This document shows, piece by piece, positions 55,559-64,000 of a DNA stretch of 64,000 bases (position 1 is its first letter; each line of letters opens with the position of its first letter). A model generated the notes under the pieces. That model did not search any database and was not told where the DNA came from. It saw only the letters and a program-made list of their open reading frames with translations. The stretch is taken from NCBI GenBank assembly GCA_017307275.1, contig JAFKFK010000028.1, positions 1 to 64,000 of the forward strand, given 5' to 3'. The position numbers were made by a program, and so were the translations under genes. The stretch comes from Alphaproteobacteria bacterium. GTDB lineage: Bacteria > Pseudomonadota > Alphaproteobacteria > Reyranellales > Reyranellaceae.

Positions 55559-56284
55559 ATGGCAACCCGTCCGAAAGACATGCGTCCCCACGTGATCGTG
55601 GTCGAGGACGAGCAGTTCCAGCGTGAAACGCTGATCGATTTTCTGGAAGTGAACGGCTACCGCGCCTCGGGCGTGGACACGGGTGGGGTCCTGCGCAAGC
55701 TGGTCGAGAAGGATCCACCGGCGCTGGTGTTGCTCGATCTCAGGTTGCCGGGCGGCGAGGATGGCTTTGCCCTGGCGCGTTTCCTGCGCGAGCGCAGCCG
55801 CAGGATGGGGATCATCATGGTGACCGCGAGTGGCGACACCATCGATCAGGTAGTGGGCCTCGAAACGGGCGCCGACGACTACATCGCCAAACCCTACGAG
55901 CCGCGTGCCCTGCTTGCCCGCATCAAGGCTGTCCTGCGCCGCGCTGGCGGAACGGAAGCGGCGACCGGCAGTCCAAGGGTGCGCATCGGCAAGTGCCTGC
56001 TCGATCTCGAATCCCGCCGGCTGACGGCGCTCTCGGGCGAGGAGATTTCGTTGCGTGCCGGCGAGTTCGAGCTTCTGAAGCTCTTTGCCGAGAACCCGAA
56101 CCGGCCACTCAGCCGCGACTGGCTCCTGGAAACGACCAGTCATCGCGAGATGGAGGCCTTCGACCGCGCCATAGACATTCGCATTCTGCGAATCCGTCGC
56201 AAGGTCGAGGAGGATCCCGCTCGCCCTACCTCGATTCGTACCGTGCGCAGCGCCGGCTACATGTTCGTGCCGCCCGAAGACTGA
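55559..56284 (+). CDS. OmpR-family response regulator (upstream of encapsulin)
   Basis: 241 residues. The receiver has VIVVEDEQFQRETLIDFLE, phosphoacceptor Asp60 in LVLLDLRLPGGEDGF, and Lys111 in DDYIAKPYEPRALLARI. The winged helix has LRAGEFELLKLFAENPNRPLSRDWLLE and the recognition helix AFDRAIDIRILRIRRKVEED, typical of the TorR/OmpR branch. ATG 55559 is preferred, though an ATG seven codons later is possible. No cognate kinase is adjacent. It lies 43 bases before the encapsulin cargo gene and could control it. Confidence 0.9.
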   Translation: MATRPKDMRPHVIVVEDEQFQRETLIDFLEVNGYRASGVDTGGVLRKLVEKDPPALVLLDLRLPGGEDGFALARFLRERSRRMGIIMVTASGDTIDQVVGLETGADDYIAKPYEPRALLARIKAVLRRAGGTEAATGSPRVRIGKCLLDLESRRLTALSGEEISLRAGEFELLKLFAENPNRPLSRDWLLETTSHREMEAFDRAIDIRILRIRRKVEEDPARPTSIRTVRSAGYMFVPPED

Positions 56285-56327
56285 CGACCGGCCGGAACCG
56301 GCAATGCGATCGCGCGTTGGTCCGGAC

Positions 56328-56699
56328 ATGGCAAGCGAAACACTTCACGAGGATCCGGCCGCGCTCGGCCCGGAGGTCATCGATCGTCACCGCGCGATCG
56401 TCTCGCTCATGGAAGAGCTCGAAGCCGTCGACTGGTACGACCAGCGGGCCAAAGCCACGGCCAATCCAGAGTTGCGTGCTGTCCTCGAACACAATCGCGA
56501 CGAGGAAAAGGAGCACGCCGCCATGGCGCTGGAATGGCTGCGTCGCACCGATCCCGTGCTCGACAAGCACCTGCGGACGTTCCTGTTCAAGGAAGGCCCC
56601 ATCACCGAGATCGAAGCGAACATGGAAAGCGGTTCCGACGAGACCGCACCAGCAGGAAGTCTCGGCATCGGCAGCCTGCGCCGGCAGCCGGAGAAGTGA
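56328..56699 (+). CDS. encapsulated ferritin-like protein (encapsulin cargo)
   Basis: 123 residues. It matches the Rhodospirillum EncFtn family: VIDRHRAIVSLMEELEAVDWYDQR (about 18-40) and HNRDEEKEHAAMALEWLRR (about 55-73). The iron-centre ligands are Glu32 and the Glu60/His63 pair of EKEH. The C-terminus carries the encapsulin docking peptide SLGIGSLRR (111-119). The family forms annular ferroxidases and oxidises Fe2+ inside the shell. ATG 56328 matches the known N-terminus; the frame extends eight codons further. The shell gene follows after four bases. Confidence 0.93.
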   Translation: MASETLHEDPAALGPEVIDRHRAIVSLMEELEAVDWYDQRAKATANPELRAVLEHNRDEEKEHAAMALEWLRRTDPVLDKHLRTFLFKEGPITEIEANMESGSDETAPAGSLGIGSLRRQPEK

Positions 56700-56703
56700 C
56701 ACC

Positions 56704-57534
56704 ATGAAGAACCATCTTTTCCGCGATCGTGCACCGATCACCGAAGCTGGCTGGGAGGAGATCGAGAAGGAGGCGAAACGCACCTTGCATGCGCTTCTGG
56801 CTGCGCGCCGCGTCGTCGACTTCAAGGGTCCCCTGGGCTGGGGTGCTTCCGATGTCGAGCTGGGCCGCGCCGATCCGATTGCCTCGCCGCCTTCGGCCGA
56901 CAATGTTCAGGCGCGGTTGCGCCGCATCCAGCCCTTGGTCGAGCTGCGCATTCCCTTCGACGTGAGCCGCAGCGAGCTCGACGCGATCGATCGTGGCGCG
57001 CGCGATCCCGATCTCGATTCGGTGACGGCCGCGGCGCGCGAGATTGCCATCGCCGAGGATCGCGCGATCTTTCACGGCTACGAGGCGGCGCAGATCGCCG
57101 GCATCTGCGAGGTCCAGGCAACCAAGGCCGTGCCGCTGGGCGGCAGCCATGCCGACTATCCCGACGCGGTTGCCGCGGCGCTGAAGGCGCTGCGCGACGA
57201 AGGCGTCGAAGGTCCCTTCGCCGTCGTGCTGAGCGAGCAGCTCTACAAGGATCTCACCGCGCGTACCGATGGGGGCTATCCGATCCTGAGCCATGTCCAG
57301 CGGCTGATCGACGGCGACGTCCATGCCGCGCCCGGCCTCGACGGCGGTCTGGTGATCTCGCTGCGCGGCGGCGATTTCGAACTGACTGTCGGCCAGGATT
57401 TTTCGATCGGCTACCTCGATCACGATGCAGAGCGCGTGCGGCTCTACATCGAGGAAAGTTTCACCTTCCTCGTGCTTTCCGCCCCGGCGGCGATTCCCCT
57501 CAGCACGGGCGGTGCGACGAAGGGTAAGCGCTAG
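56704..57534 (+). CDS. family 1 encapsulin nanocompartment shell protein
   Basis: 276 residues of the HK97-like fold (linocin_M18 family). It opens HLFRDRAPITEAGWEEIEKEAKRTL, with the P-domain ARRVVDFKGPLGWGASDVELGR, the E-loop region LVELRIPFDVSRSELDAIDRG, and a C-terminal A-domain GGLVISLRGGDFELTVGQDFSIGYLDHD. With the cargo gene it forms an iron-mineralising compartment. The lysine-rich tail is short. It is probably co-transcribed with the cargo. Confidence 0.94.
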   Translation: MKNHLFRDRAPITEAGWEEIEKEAKRTLHALLAARRVVDFKGPLGWGASDVELGRADPIASPPSADNVQARLRRIQPLVELRIPFDVSRSELDAIDRGARDPDLDSVTAAAREIAIAEDRAIFHGYEAAQIAGICEVQATKAVPLGGSHADYPDAVAAALKALRDEGVEGPFAVVLSEQLYKDLTARTDGGYPILSHVQRLIDGDVHAAPGLDGGLVISLRGGDFELTVGQDFSIGYLDHDAERVRLYIEESFTFLVLSAPAAIPLSTGGATKGKR

Positions 57535-57587
57535 CCCCTCACCCTCGACGGCGACTTCGCAGGCATTGCCGGATATGATCGTCCGGC

Positions 57588-58235
57588 ATGATCGAGAAGC
57601 AGGATGTCCAGGAACTCTTCCCGACCCCTTTGTGGATCGTGGATCTCCAGCCCGCTGCCGCGGCAACGCTGAATGCCAAGCTGAAGGCCGAGATCGAGCG
57701 GCTGATTTCGCCGCGTCCGGCCGTTCCTGCGGGTAGTAACTGGCAGACGCCGCAGGACCTGCATACGCGCCCGGCTTTTGCCGAGTTCACCAAACTGGTC
57801 GAGACGGCTGCCCGCGGCGTCGCGCGCTTCCTGCAGGTCGATCAGTATCCGATGGCCATTACCGGCTGCTGGGCCAACATCAATCCGCCGGGTGCCTATC
57901 ACCCGATGCATCATCATCCGAACAATTATCTGAGCGGCGTCTACTATGTGTCGGTGCCGACGGCAGGCTCGTTGATCCTGTTCCAGGATCCGCGCGGCCA
58001 AGCGTCGATGATCATGCCCAAGCCACGTCAGTACACGCGGCTGACCGCCAACGGCGCCAATGCCGAGAGCAAGGAAGGCCGCTTGCTCATCTTCCCGGCA
58101 TGGCTGAAACACACCGTGCCCGCCAACAATGGGCAGAGCGAGCGCATCAGCATTTCCTTCAATCTGATGTTCAAGAATTTCAGCGAGACCATGGCGTCGC
58201 CGCTGTGGGACCCCACCGCCGGCAAGGACAGCTAA
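57588..58235 (+). CDS. 2-oxoglutarate/Fe(II) dioxygenase-like protein (TIGR02466 type)
   Basis: 215 residues. ELFPTPLWIVDL at the start and WANINPPGAYHPMHHHPNNYLSGVYYV carry the first iron ligands (within His105-His110). FPAWLKHTVPANNGQSERISISFN supplies the distal His175 and the oxoglutarate-binding Arg186. Such proteins are double-stranded beta-helix oxygenases often seen in phages and Alphaproteobacteria; the substrate is unknown. The stop overlaps the holA stop within CTAA. Confidence 0.82.
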   Translation: MIEKQDVQELFPTPLWIVDLQPAAAATLNAKLKAEIERLISPRPAVPAGSNWQTPQDLHTRPAFAEFTKLVETAARGVARFLQVDQYPMAITGCWANINPPGAYHPMHHHPNNYLSGVYYVSVPTAGSLILFQDPRGQASMIMPKPRQYTRLTANGANAESKEGRLLIFPAWLKHTVPANNGQSERISISFNLMFKNFSETMASPLWDPTAGKDS

Positions 58236-59275
58236 CGCCGCGCCCGCCCCGCACGTGCTGCCTGTGAGAGCCTGAGGCAGAGCCGGCGGGCGATGGCCTC
58301 GTCGGGCAGGCCGGTACGTTTGCACTCGATCTCGGCGTCCAGAATCGCCGTCAACGCTGTGGAGAGCCGCGGTAGCGGCCAGCTGCGCAGGTGACGCTCG
58401 AAGCGTTGGCGCACCGGCCCGCCGCGCGGCAGGCCGCGGGCCTTGAACATCGCGGCTTCGAGGTTGCCACTTTTCGCGGCGTGACCCGAGACAAGATGAA
58501 GCTGGTCGGCGTGGCGCTGCAGGGACCGGACGAGCTGCACTGGATTGCCGCCTTCGGCGAAGACGCGGTCTAGCGCACGGTCGAGCGCCACGGGTTCGCC
58601 GTCGAAGGTCGCGGCGATCACATCGTCGATGCCGATCGAGGCCGTGTCGCCCAGGACCGCCATCGCATCGTCCAGCGTGACGGTCTTGCCGGCGTCGGTG
58701 CCCTTGTAGAGCATGAGCTTGTCGATCTCGCTGCGCGTCTGGCCACGATCGCCGCCCAGCCGTTCGACGATCCATTCCAGCGCTTCAGGCTCGACCGCAA
58801 GGCCGAGAGCGCGGGCCGAGCTTTCGACCAGCCCTTCGAGGGCAGCCTCGTTGTCCATGTAGCAAGGCAGCGCCGCCAGGGTCGGCTCGGTTTCGGCGAG
58901 CGTACGCAGGGTCGAACGCGGCGTGAGATTGCCGCCCTCGACGATGATCAGGGCATCGCCTGCCACGGCCTCTGCCAGGTTCTGGAGCGCGGTCGCGGAC
59001 TCCTCGCCGGCCGGCCGCACGCGGATCACGCGTCGGCCGCCCATCAGCGACATGGCGCCAAACTCGTCGGCCAGCCGCGCCGGATCGCCCTTCAGCACGT
59101 CGCCCGCAATGTCGACGACGCGAAACGGATCCTTGAGGTCTTCGCACACGGTCTTGGCGAGCTGGGCCGCGCGTTCGCCGATCAGCCCGTCGTCGTTGCC
59201 GTAGATCACCACGCCCCGGATCTTGGGATCCGGCTTCCTCAGGAAGGCTTCAACCTGGCGTGGCTCGATCTTCAC
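58232..59275 (-). CDS. holA: DNA polymerase III delta subunit (clamp loader)
   Basis: 347 residues. It opens VKIEPRQVEAFLRKPDPKIRGVVIYGNDDGLIGERAAQL, the delta-specific N-terminus, and ends with the collar domain (PRLSTALTAILDAEIECKRTGLPDEAIARRLCLRL). It opens the beta clamp in the clamp loader complex. GTG 59275 has GAAGG upstream, seven bases beyond the leuS stop, so leuS and holA share a transcript as in other Alphaproteobacteria. Confidence 0.92.
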   Translation of the reverse strand: MKIEPRQVEAFLRKPDPKIRGVVIYGNDDGLIGERAAQLAKTVCEDLKDPFRVVDIAGDVLKGDPARLADEFGAMSLMGGRRVIRVRPAGEESATALQNLAEAVAGDALIIVEGGNLTPRSTLRTLAETEPTLAALPCYMDNEAALEGLVESSARALGLAVEPEALEWIVERLGGDRGQTRSEIDKLMLYKGTDAGKTVTLDDAMAVLGDTASIGIDDVIAATFDGEPVALDRALDRVFAEGGNPVQLVRSLQRHADQLHLVSGHAAKSGNLEAAMFKARGLPRGGPVRQRFERHLRSWPLPRLSTALTAILDAEIECKRTGLPDEAIARRLCLRLSQAARAGRARR

Positions 59276-59282
59276 GTCGCCT

Positions 59283-61877
59283 TCATACCACGACGTTGAC
59301 GATGCGGTTGGGCACGACAATGACGCGCTTGGGTGTCTTGCCGTCGAGGCCGCGCACCAGCTCGGGCAGCGCAAGGGCCGTCTTCTCGGCGACGTCCTTG
59401 GGGGCGTCCTTTGCCAGTGCGATCGTGCCGCGCAGCTTGCCGTTCAACTGGACCGCCACGGTGACCGTGTCGTCGACCAGCAGGGCGTCGTCGGGCAGCG
59501 GCCAGGGCGAGTCGGCCAGCAAGCTCTTGTGGCCGAGCGCACCCCACAGCTCTTCGGCGAGATGCGGCGTCATCGGGCCGATCAGGCGCACGAAGATCTC
59601 CAGCGCCTCGCGCAACGCCCACTTCGTCGAGTCGTCCTTGGCTTCGACCGAGTCGATGGTGTTGGCGAATTCGTAGAGGCGCGCCACCGCCTTGTTGAAG
59701 TGGAACGCCTCGATGTCGGTCGAAAGGCCGGCAATCGACTTGTGCGCCGCGCGGCGCAGCGCGGTGGCCGCATCGGAGAAAGTTCCGGGCTTGGGCGTGC
59801 CGGCAGGCGGCAGCTTGTCGATGGCCGCCGTGGCAATGCGGAACAGGCGCTGCTGGAAGCGCCAGGCGCCGGTGACGCCGGCTTCCGTCCATTCGAGGTC
59901 GCGCTCCGGCGGCGAGTCCGAAAGCATGAACCAGCGCGCAGTATCGGCGCCGTAGTCGCGGATGATCTGGTCCGGGTCGACGACGTTCTTCTTCGACTTG
60001 GACATCTTCTCCGAGCGGCCGACCTCGACCGGGCTCTTGTCGGAGAGGCGTATGACCTTGCCGCCCTCCACGCGTTCGATCTCCTCCGGCGTCAACCATG
60101 TGCCGTCGCTCGCGCGATAGGTCTCGTGGCAGACCATGCCCTGGGTGAACAATCCGTCGAACGGCTCGTCGCGGCTGGTCATCTGGACCTCGCGCATGGC
60201 GCGCGTCCAGAAGCGTGAGTAGAGCAGATGCAGGATCGCGTGCTCGACGCCGCCGATATACTGATCGACCGGCATCCAATAGTGATTCTCGTCGCGGTCG
60301 AACGGCGCCGTCGTGAGCTGCGGCGAGGTGAACCGGTCGAAGTACCAGCTCGAATCGATGAAGGTGTCGAACGTGTCGGTCTCGCGGCGCGCCGGCTTGC
60401 CACAGCTCGGGCACGCGACATGCTTCCACGTCGGATGACGGTCAAGCGGATTGCCCGGCCGGTCGAAGGTCACATCGTCCGGCAGCTCGACCGGCAGGTC
60501 CTTGTCGGGTACCGGCACGACGCCGCAGCTCTCGCAGTGGATCGCCGGGATCGGGCAGCCCCAATAGCGCTGACGCGAGACCAGCCAGTCGCGCAGGCGA
60601 TACTGGATGGTGCCCTTGCCGACGCCCATTTCTTCCAGCCGCGCGATGACCCGGCTCTTGGCCTCCTCGACGGCGAGCCCGTTCAGGAAGTCGGAGTTCA
60701 CGATGACGCCGTCCTCGATGAACGGCGCGGCCGCGATGTCGATGCTGGAGCCGTCGGCCGGCCCCACTACCTGCAGGATCGGCAGGCCATACTTGGTCGC
60801 GAACTCGTGGTCGCGCTCGTCGTGGCCGGGACAGCCGAAGATTGCGCCCGTGCCGTATTCCATCAGGACGAAGTTGGCGGCGTAGACCGGCACCGTCTTG
60901 CCCGGCATCAGCGGATGCTGCGCGAGCAAGGGCAGCTTGTAGCCCTGCTTCTCCGCGGTCTCGACCTCGGCTGCCGCCGTACCGGTCTTGCGGCATTCGG
61001 CAACGAAGCGCTGCAGGCCGGGATCGTTGGCTGCGAGGCCTGCGACCAGCGGATGCTCGGCCGACAGCGCCATGAACGAGGCGCCATAGAGCGTATCGGG
61101 CCGGGTGGTGAAGATCTCGAGCTTGCCGTGATCTTTGCCCGACGCATCGGTGAGCTGCCAGAAGACGCGTGCGCCGCGGCTCTTGCCGATCCAGTTCGCC
61201 TGCATCAGGCGCACCTTCTCCGGCCAGCGCTCCAGCGTGTCGAGGCGGCTCAAGAGCTCCTCGGCGAAATGCGTGATCTTGAGGTTCCATTGCGTGAGCT
61301 TGCGGCGCTCCACCGGTGCCCCGGTGCGCCAGCCCTTGCCTTCGATCACCTGCTCGTTCGCCAGCACGGTGTTGTCGACGGGATCCCAGTTGACCCACGC
61401 TTCCTTGCGGTAGGCGAGGCCTGCCTTCCAGAAGTCGAGGAACATCTTCTGCTGGTGGCGGTAGTAGGTCGGATCGCAGGTCGCGAGTTCGCGGCTCCAG
61501 TCGAGCGACAGGCCCATCGACTTGAGCTGCGCCTTCATGGTGGCGATGTTTTCGTAGGTCCACTTCTTGGGATGGACCTTCTTTTCCATGGCGGCGTTCT
61601 CGGCCGGCAGGCCGAAGGCATCCCAGCCCATGGGATGCAGGACGTTGAAGCCCTTGGCGCGCTTGTAGCGGGCGATCACGTCGCCCTGCGTGTAGTTGCG
61701 CACGTGGCCCATATGGATGCGCCCCGACGGATAGGGGAACATTTCGAGCACGTAGTACTTGGGCCGCGCCTTATCCATGACGGCCTTGAAGGTCTGACGA
61801 TCCTCCCAGACCTTCTGCCACTTGGCCTCGGTTTCGTGGAAATTGTAGCGCGCGGGTGCTGTGGGCGTCGACGACAC
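59283..61877 (-). CDS. leuS: leucyl-tRNA synthetase
   Basis: 864 residues. The HIGH-type motif is [17 protein letters not shown] (His55-His58). The editing domain spans about 225-420, with the threonine-rich [16 protein letters not shown]. The zinc-type CGKPAR segment and [14 protein letters not shown] (about 620-630) follow. The start is GTG 61877, preceded by GGGAAC. A strong terminator for the upstream gene ends just 13 bases before this GTG. Confidence 0.96.
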   Translation of the reverse strand: MSSTPTAPARYNFHETEAKWQKVWEDRQTFKAVMDKARPKYYVLEMFPYPSGRIHMGHVRNYTQGDVIARYKRAKGFNVLHPMGWDAFGLPAENAAMEKKVHPKKWTYENIATMKAQLKSMGLSLDWSRELATCDPTYYRHQQKMFLDFWKAGLAYRKEAWVNWDPVDNTVLANEQVIEGKGWRTGAPVERRKLTQWNLKITHFAEELLSRLDTLERWPEKVRLMQANWIGKSRGARVFWQLTDASGKDHGKLEIFTTRPDTLYGASFMALSAEHPLVAGLAANDPGLQRFVAECRKTGTAAAEVETAEKQGYKLPLLAQHPLMPGKTVPVYAANFVLMEYGTGAIFGCPGHDERDHEFATKYGLPILQVVGPADGSSIDIAAAPFIEDGVIVNSDFLNGLAVEEAKSRVIARLEEMGVGKGTIQYRLRDWLVSRQRYWGCPIPAIHCESCGVVPVPDKDLPVELPDDVTFDRPGNPLDRHPTWKHVACPSCGKPARRETDTFDTFIDSSWYFDRFTSPQLTTAPFDRDENHYWMPVDQYIGGVEHAILHLLYSRFWTRAMREVQMTSRDEPFDGLFTQGMVCHETYRASDGTWLTPEEIERVEGGKVIRLSDKSPVEVGRSEKMSKSKKNVVDPDQIIRDYGADTARWFMLSDSPPERDLEWTEAGVTGAWRFQQRLFRIATAAIDKLPPAGTPKPGTFSDAATALRRAAHKSIAGLSTDIEAFHFNKAVARLYEFANTIDSVEAKDDSTKWALREALEIFVRLIGPMTPHLAEELWGALGHKSLLADSPWPLPDDALLVDDTVTVAVQLNGKLRGTIALAKDAPKDVAEKTALALPELVRGLDGKTPKRVIVVPNRIVNVVV

Positions 61878-61890
61878 GGACTTGTTCCCG

Positions 61891-61930
61891 AAAAAGACAG
61901 AGGCCGCAGCGGATGCCCGCTGCGGCCTCT
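61891..61930 (-). terminator. strong intrinsic terminator between the DUF3576 gene and leuS
   Basis: A perfect 14-base stem (61899-61912 with 61917-61930) has a four-base loop and is followed on the minus strand by a run of five T at 61891-61895. It should stop transcription from the DUF3576 gene. Because it also lies directly before leuS, it may act as an attenuator, or leuS may have a promoter within it. Confidence 0.88.
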
Positions 61931-61964
61931 CACGTCAAGCTTTTGGCGACAGGCCTGGAATGCG

Positions 61965-62540
61965 TCAGGAGCCGCCGGCGATACGAAGCTGGCGCGCGCG
62001 CGTCAGGATCGCGTTCTCGATATCGATGTTGGTGCGCGGATCGACCTGCGCGTCGACCCAGTTGCCACCGCGGGGCGAGGTCTGCTGCTTGAACACCGCG
62101 ACGCGGACGCCGTCGGCCCGCAGGTCGCGGTCGAGGATGGTGACCTGGACCTTCATACGCTCGTTGGGCGTCTCGGAGGGCGTATACCAGTCGGTGATGA
62201 TGACCCCGCCGAACGGATCGGCCGAGACCAGCGGAATGAAGTTGATGGTGTCGAGGGAGGCGCGCCACAGATAGGCGTTCACGGCCACGCCCGTTCCCGT
62301 GTCGTCCTTCTTCTGGCTCTTGGAGCCGAACAGACCGCCGGGGCCGAAAAGGCTGCCCTCCTCGCGGTTGCGGCCGCCGAGGCCCTCTCGGACGTCGCGC
62401 GTGGTGCGATCGCCGGAGGGACCGCTCGCCTTCTCCAGCGAGCTGCTGCCGTCGGCGCAAGCCCCCATGGCCAAAGGAGCGGCCAGCGCGAGCGCAATGC
62501 TGCACGCGATAACGATCGGCGATCTAGACGAGCCCGGCAT
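61965..62540 (-). CDS. DUF3576 envelope protein
   Basis: 191 residues. A signal segment IVIACSIALALAAPLAMGACADG includes Cys28 near the cleavage point, so it may be a lipoprotein, although the lipobox (MGAC) is poor. A Ser/Gly-rich linker leads to the DUF3576 domain: VNAYLWRASLDTINFIPLVSADPFGGVIITDWYTPSETPNERM. The domain is conserved in Alphaproteobacteria with unknown role, often beside leuS. ATG 62540 starts the signal; the frame extends 34 codons more. Confidence 0.85.
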   Translation of the reverse strand: MPGSSRSPIVIACSIALALAAPLAMGACADGSSSLEKASGPSGDRTTRDVREGLGGRNREEGSLFGPGGLFGSKSQKKDDTGTGVAVNAYLWRASLDTINFIPLVSADPFGGVIITDWYTPSETPNERMKVQVTILDRDLRADGVRVAVFKQQTSPRGGNWVDAQVDPRTNIDIENAILTRARQLRIAGGS

Positions 62541-62936
62541 GATTCTGACGCCCTTATCCTCTTTGGCCGTGGACGGCACGGCGGCGGCCGGACCATAGGC
62601 CCAAGCGGTGGTGGACTGCAAGCGCGCGAGACAGCGCACCACAATAAGTCCTAAAAGAAAACTATAACAATCACGAATGTTAGTTCTTTATTAAAACTTA
62701 TTTGATTTGGCACCTTAGAAGATGGGTGGAAGGCGCGGAAAATGTGACAAAGACGCCACAGGTGCGGACAGAATGGTGCAACGGCGCGTCCATTTCTTGA
62801 CCCCCTTTTGGCTCAAGTGTTTTATAGGCCGGCCGCATTGGCGGGAGCCGTGAGTCGCTGCGTTCAGGCTTCCACTTTCCGCCGGTCGGACAGGCCTTTT
62901 GGTACGTACCAGTCTCTGATCAATGAGAGAGGGAGA
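62541..62936. other. 396-base divergent intergenic region, AT-rich
   Basis: No gene found. It separates DUF3576 (minus) from the porin (plus). The stretch 62640-62710 is far richer in A and T than the rest of the window and may be an upstream promoter element or nucleoid-protein site. AATAAGT (62643) and ACTTATT (62696) are inverse copies. A promoter lies at 62797-62826. Confidence 0.6.
62797..62826 (+). promoter_or_regulatory. putative sigma-70 promoter of the porin gene
   Basis: TTGACC at 62797-62802 matches the -35 consensus in five of six positions, and TTTATA at 62821-62826 is a plausible -10 with an 18-base spacer. A leader of about 110 bases would follow to the start at 62940. Confidence 0.5.
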
Positions 62937-62939
62937 ATG

Positions 62940-64000
62940 ATGAAAAAGCTTCTACTCGGCTCGACCGCTTTGGTCGTCGGCGGGCTGATGGCCGCCCCGG
63001 CCATGGCAGCCGACCCGATTAAGGTCGGCGTGGGTGGTTACTATACCTTCTACGCGATCGCCGGCGGCATCGATTCCACCGTCGCCATGGACGGCACCTG
63101 GACCCAGTACAAGGGCCTCCAGTTCCAGCAGGAAGGTGAAATCCACTTCATCGGTCAGACGAAGCTCGATAACGGCACGTCGGTCGGTCTGCATGTGGAG
63201 CTCGAAGGCTGGAACCCGTCTTCCGCCAACGGCGCGACCCGCACGATCGACGAAGCGTTCCTCTTCGCCTTCGGCGACTGGGGCCGTCTCGAGTTCGGTG
63301 GCCGCGATCCGGCTTCGTACCGTATGTACTACGGCACGCCGTCCGCTCTGATCGGCTTCGGCGCCATTCAGCACAACACCGCTTTCGCCTGGGCCAACGC
63401 CTCGGTGATGGCGAACAACAAGGCGTGGTTCCACGCTACGACGACGACCAACGCCGGTCAGTTCCAGGACGGTCAGGGCATCAACTACTTCACGCCCCGC
63501 TTCCAGGGTCTGCAGATCGGTGTCGGCTATCGTCCGAAGGCTAACCTCGGCCAGCAGGCGGGTGCCCTCTCCGGCCTCGGCAGCCCGGGTCCGGCAGGCG
63601 TCGCAGGCGTTTGCGGCTACAACGATCCGACCACCATGGGTAACTGCCCCTCGGCTGACTACTCGTGGCAGGACGTGTTCGACGTCGGCGTCAACTACCT
63701 GAACAAGTTCGGTGATGTGACCGTCGCCCTCTACGGCGCGTTCATGTACGCTTCGTTCATCCCCGGCAATCAGCCCTTCGCCACCCAGAACTACTCTAAC
63801 GGTGCGAACCTGACGTCGTGGAAGCAGTGGGTCGTCGGTGCGCAGGTCGGCTACGCTGGCTTCACCCTCGGTGGCGCCATCGGCTACGACAACAACGGCC
63901 TCGGCTCGAACTACTTCACCGGCGTCGACAACGACACCCGCTTCTACACCGCGGGCGTGATGTACGAGACCGGTCCGTGGCAGATGTCGTTCGTGTGGGT
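62940..64000 (+). CDS. outer-membrane porin (3' end outside the window)
   Basis: Open to the window edge with 353 codons visible. The signal peptide KKLLLGSTALVVGGLMAAPAMAA ends in AMA-A. The mature part is a 16-stranded-type trimeric porin: VGVGGYYTFYAIAG, IHFIGQTKLDNGTSVGLHVELEGWN, and DEAFLFAFGDWGRLEFGGRDP (the latching/L2 region). Aromatic-rich strands and glycine turns follow. Codon use is strongly biased to a few C-ending codons, as in abundant proteins. GAGAGGGAG precedes two adjacent ATGs (62937 and 62940); I prefer the second by spacing. It probably allows diffusion of small hydrophilic solutes. Confidence 0.88.
   Translation, partial: MKKLLLGSTALVVGGLMAAPAMAADPIKVGVGGYYTFYAIAGGIDSTVAMDGTWTQYKGLQFQQEGEIHFIGQTKLDNGTSVGLHVELEGWNPSSANGATRTIDEAFLFAFGDWGRLEFGGRDPASYRMYYGTPSALIGFGAIQHNTAFAWANASVMANNKAWFHATTTTNAGQFQDGQGINYFTPRFQGLQIGVGYRPKANLGQQAGALSGLGSPGPAGVAGVCGYNDPTTMGNCPSADYSWQDVFDVGVNYLNKFGDVTVALYGAFMYASFIPGNQPFATQNYSNGANLTSWKQWVVGAQVGYAGFTLGGAIGYDNNGLGSNYFTGVDNDTRFYTAGVMYETGPWQMSFVW

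Noticed and set aside
57531..58775. 414-codon minus-strand frame
   Set aside because: It overlaps the oxygenase gene antisense and holA in another frame; no domain visible.
60228..62654. 808-codon plus-strand frame opposite leuS and the DUF3576 gene
   Set aside because: Antisense to a complete leucyl-tRNA synthetase; low-complexity product.
1..64000. tRNA, rRNA, CRISPR, insertion sequences, prophage
   Set aside because: Gene spacing leaves few gaps and none contains a cloverleaf, repeat-spacer array, transposase or integrase that I can recognise.

Overview
The window is one uninterrupted 64 kb stretch of GC-rich chromosome from an alphaproteobacterium. It contains about 55 tightly packed protein genes, many with 1-4 base start/stop overlaps. 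The evidence for Alphaproteobacteria is the hemE / intergenic / ppsR (DUF299) arrangement, which in Caulobacter and Rickettsia flanks the chromosome origin. Further support comes from the mnmE-mnmG-rsmG-parA-parB block with two perfect parS sites, GlnD, a DUF3576 gene beside leuS, a DUF1674 (SDHAF4-type) protein, and an encapsulated-ferritin/encapsulin pair like that of Rhodospirillum. A Rhodospirillales- or Reyranella-like soil organism is plausible but not proven. I see no tRNA, rRNA, CRISPR, insertion sequence, prophage or integrase. The malic enzyme gene at the left edge and the porin gene at the right edge are cut by the window.

Layout. 1-6.7 kb holds housekeeping genes: malic enzyme, LysE exporter, Rnk, a PanE-like reductase, a HAD nucleotidase, RmuC, HtpX and DUF1674. 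6.7-11 kb holds an FAD oxidoreductase, threonine ammonia-lyase and purH. 11-20.7 kb is a long minus-strand run, probably one transcript: amino-acid binding protein, RpiR regulator, class III aminotransferase, lipid kinase, RND adaptor, RND permease and purT. 20.9-25.3 kb is a second RND adaptor/permease pair. 25.3-33.3 kb is an accessory stretch: MFS transporter and TetR repressor with twin operators, an unlisted 43-residue gene, a LysR regulator, an enoyl-CoA hydratase cluster, a C45-type amidohydrolase with a split thiamine-diphosphate decarboxylase, and a second LysR with a clear operator.

33.3-48.5 kb is the origin-proximal core. hemE-hemH-hemJ run away from a 323-base intergenic region that I propose as oriC, and ppsR runs the other way. 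Next come a secreted protein, a Bug-type binding protein, a PhnA-like protein, glnD, a helix-hairpin-helix protein, mnmE, a histidine phosphatase, mnmG, rsmG, parA and parB. The parS sites lie inside mnmG and rsmG.

48.5-58.2 kb is signalling and accessory material: a small secreted protein, an OmpR-type regulator, a MATE pump and a hybrid histidine kinase carrying a complete phosphorelay. Divergent from the kinase is a secreted protein made of eleven NG-(L/F)-x-(L/K/R) pentads, followed by an ADYC-like secreted protein, a second OmpR-type regulator, and an encapsulin shell with its ferritin-like cargo. 58.2-64 kb holds holA, leuS, a DUF3576 gene and the start of a major porin.

The best candidates for undescribed biology are the pentad-repeat/ADYC secreted pair with the long inverted repeat in front of it, the neighbouring encapsulin locus with a regulator directly upstream, and the 43-residue gene at 27.2-27.4 kb. 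The origin assignment rests on synteny and degenerate DnaA-like boxes and needs skew or marker-frequency data.
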